Of a stretch of DNA of 64,000 nt, positions 62,380 to 64,000 are shown one piece after another. The notes under the pieces were generated by a model. The model saw only the letters and a program-made list of their open reading frames with translations. It had not been told where the DNA came from and did not search any database. A program made the position numbers and the translations under genes. Source of the stretch: Cymbomonas tetramitiformis. Its lineage: Eukaryota; Chlorophyta; Pyramimonadophyceae; Pyramimonadales; Pyramimonadaceae. Position 1 is the stretch's first letter; every line of letters starts with the position of its first letter. The DNA lies in assembly GCA_001247695.2 (NCBI GenBank), contig LGRX02027718.1:1-64000 (forward strand), written 5' to 3'.

Positions 62380-63306
62380 AATAGTTCCCTCTCAGCGAGA
62401 GCAAAGAAAGCTTCCCCGGTTTTCGCGCACATATCCTCCTTAGCACACACCGGTGATACTGCAGCAAGAAGCTTGCCCTGCGTCACAACAGTCTCGGACT
62501 CGCTGTAATATCTTGTCTCACATCTCAGGACGTTGCTGCAACAAGGTGTCACATTTGTCCTTGTTATTCAAGAAATAGTCGTCAGCCACAGAAGAGTGCC
62601 TCTTCTGATGACAGGTCGGGACATTCTCCTTTGATTTCGTCCTCTTCTGCTCCTCCTGCCTTTTCTTGTCTCTAGTACGCTCCCGAACTGCTGCATAATG
62701 ATGGTGTCTCAGCAACCACAAGTTGCCTCCTCCAGCTCGAAAAAGGTAGGCAGTTTCTCTGAAAATGTGATCTTGATGAACAGAAACTTAGGATGCAAGG
62801 AAAGAAACATAAACAACTTCCACCATTACAATATCGATAGGTGGAGTGACACGCCGCTGCAGTCGCTACAAATTCGCGCACTTGGCGAATAGACTCCCTC
62901 GCCTCCAGGAACGAAGCCAAGGGGGTTGCTCAGTGCTGCCGGTGTGATAATACTTTTGATCTGCTTCATAAAGATATATCCAGTGTTCCGCTTGAGCGGA
63001 TCAAGTCGCTCCCCGTCTGCTGCCTCCGCAGAGCTGCGTTTGCCCACATTGTGGTAATGCGCGAAAGGAAGATGAAAAACAAGGCACTAGCGGTATGTGA
63101 ATATACCATGCCAGCTGTCCAAGGGTGCTGCAAATTAAATTCGCCCGCTGTTTGTGCTGACACGACACCAACTTTCCCCGAAACTCCAGCCTTGAGTTGT
63201 CACCCTCAGACTTTTGTCCCGAGTAACACTGGTCAGATGAAAAACCTTTCAACATATCAGAAAGGGAGGATAAAGACGCAGTCAGCACCGATTGCAACTT
63301 CTCCAA
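62380..63306 (-). pseudogene. Outer copia gag remnant
   Basis: Pieces in three frames: 'MLKGFSSDQCYSGQKSEGD' (63001-63306) at the N-terminus, 'RERTRDKKRQEEQKRTKSKE' followed by a degenerate knuckle ('CHQKRHSSVADDYF', 62518-62721), and 'SPVCAKEDMCAKTGEAFFAL' (62319-62552). Homologous to the inner gag in order. It is interrupted by the inner element's right LTR at about 62380. Confidence 0.72.
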
Positions 63307-63611
63307 AATGTATTATTGCAGCTGCTGAAGTTCTTGATAGGCTCGCTTCCGCTCCACGTGAAGTGTCGCCAGCATCTGCATACTATTCTGGTTTTGCGAA
63401 CTGACCAACTTCATATTTTCCCCAACAGATCCAAAGTTCGGCTTCTCTTCACGTTGTGAAGCACTCGCAGCCAAAGGAAATTCAGTCGCGCTAGCTACTG
63501 AAAGTGTTAGGTGAAAGTTTTAGCTATACTGAAAGTGTAGCGCACAGTAGAATTATTCCGCATGATAGCTGTGCTTAGAGTCTACTTCACAACCAAAATG
63601 GGGCTGTAACC

Positions 63612-64000
63612 TTTTAAAATTCATCAGGGGCAATATTGTGAAGAGCACTGTTTCTTTATCATAGAAAAACTCAATATCATTTCACCTGGCGAAATGCCTT
63701 GAGAGTTTGCCAAATTATCACGTAACGGCTAATATGATTTGGCAATGTTTGGCGAGTCCCCGAGAACCAGGAATACTTTCCACTAAGAGTTCCTACTATT
63801 ACAGCACCTGGGCCCGTCGCACAGGGACGGTCCCAACACAGTCATAAGAGTTTGACGAAGACTGCTCTGCATCTGTATCGTTGCTGATGTTTTTAATCCT
63901 ACGGTTCTGATCTGCTAAATTAAGATTTATACCATGAAAAAGAGTTTCTCTTTTTCAAAAATCCTTTTTAGCCAACGACAGTCACTGCATACCTTACATT
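63612..64000 (-). repeat. Outer element LTR, right (5') copy, cut by window end
   Basis: Matches 50374-50770 over its whole visible length with scattered substitutions and a small deletion near 63795. Confidence 0.88.

Larger units (their letters stand above)
50374..64000 (-). mobile_element. Outer Ty1/copia-type element, decayed, with nested insertions
   Basis: A direct repeat of about 390 bp or more (50374-50790 and 63612-64000, running off the window) marks its two LTRs. A gag remnant (62380-63306) and a protease-linker remnant (54100-55300) lie between them in the expected leftward order. The inner copia (55499-62373) interrupts it, and a DIRS-like fragment with its satellite replaces the place where integrase and RT should be. 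Both remnants match the inner element in sequence, so the two are related families. Confidence 0.8.

Overview
This window reads as nuclear DNA of a eukaryote, probably an alga or other protist. The evidence is two multi-exon genes with canonical GT-AG introns whose exon phases all fit, two chromodomains, and several classes of eukaryotic retroelement. There is no operon structure, no Shine-Dalgarno pattern and no CRISPR array. I cannot name the species. Most of the 64 kb is mobile DNA, much of it nested and decayed. Only two host-type genes are clear: a complete nine-exon mARC-like MOSC-domain gene (9957-12973, +), and the 3' part of an unidentified gene (about 47402-50339, +). The second has a Ty1/copia-type element right after its last visible exon.

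Layout. 1-5.2 kb: a partial leftward gene with a Cys-rich transposase-like N-terminus, an unrecognised rightward ORF, eight 67-bp units that each carry a perfect palindrome, and a broken rightward gene ending in a beta-class N4/N6 DNA methyltransferase fold. 5.2-9.9 kb: mostly non-coding, with a 5'-truncated LINE 3' end and a 279-bp duplication. 9.9-13 kb: the mARC-like gene. 13.6-16.2 kb: a 5' fragment of the same LINE family, split by a 792-bp hairpin element with a 9-bp target duplication. 16.5-23.3 kb: a leftward Ty3/gypsy chromovirus carrying two different methyltransferase-like domains. 23.7-24.7 kb: a 173-bp satellite. 24.7-27 kb: a small Cys-rich ORF, microsatellite and palindromic motifs. 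27.3-45.1 kb: a very large leftward LINE, split by a hAT-like element that carries a chromodomain gene (36410-37979) and by a 1985-bp TIR element (39244-41228). 46-50.3 kb: the second host gene. 50.4-64 kb: a copia-type element nested in an older relative, a DIRS-like fragment, and a 297-bp satellite derived from the DIRS RNase H.

The unifying observation is the number of DNA-methyltransferase-like domains in mobile or suspected mobile DNA. They occur in the gypsy element (a Dam-like domain between RNase H and integrase, and a C5-cytosine domain after the chromodomain), in the LINE (Dam-like C-terminus), in the DIRS fragment (Dam-like), and in the 2.2-5.2 kb gene (beta-class, degenerate catalytic motif). 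The LINE also has a Ulp1-type protease, an AP endonuclease, an RT, an RNase H, a zinc knuckle, a 2A-like motif and an overlapping ORF1 stop/ORF2 start. Removing each insertion together with one target duplication brings the LINE reading frames back into phase, which supports the nesting order. Many remaining frame breaks are single-base shifts, so decay and assembly error cannot be fully separated here.
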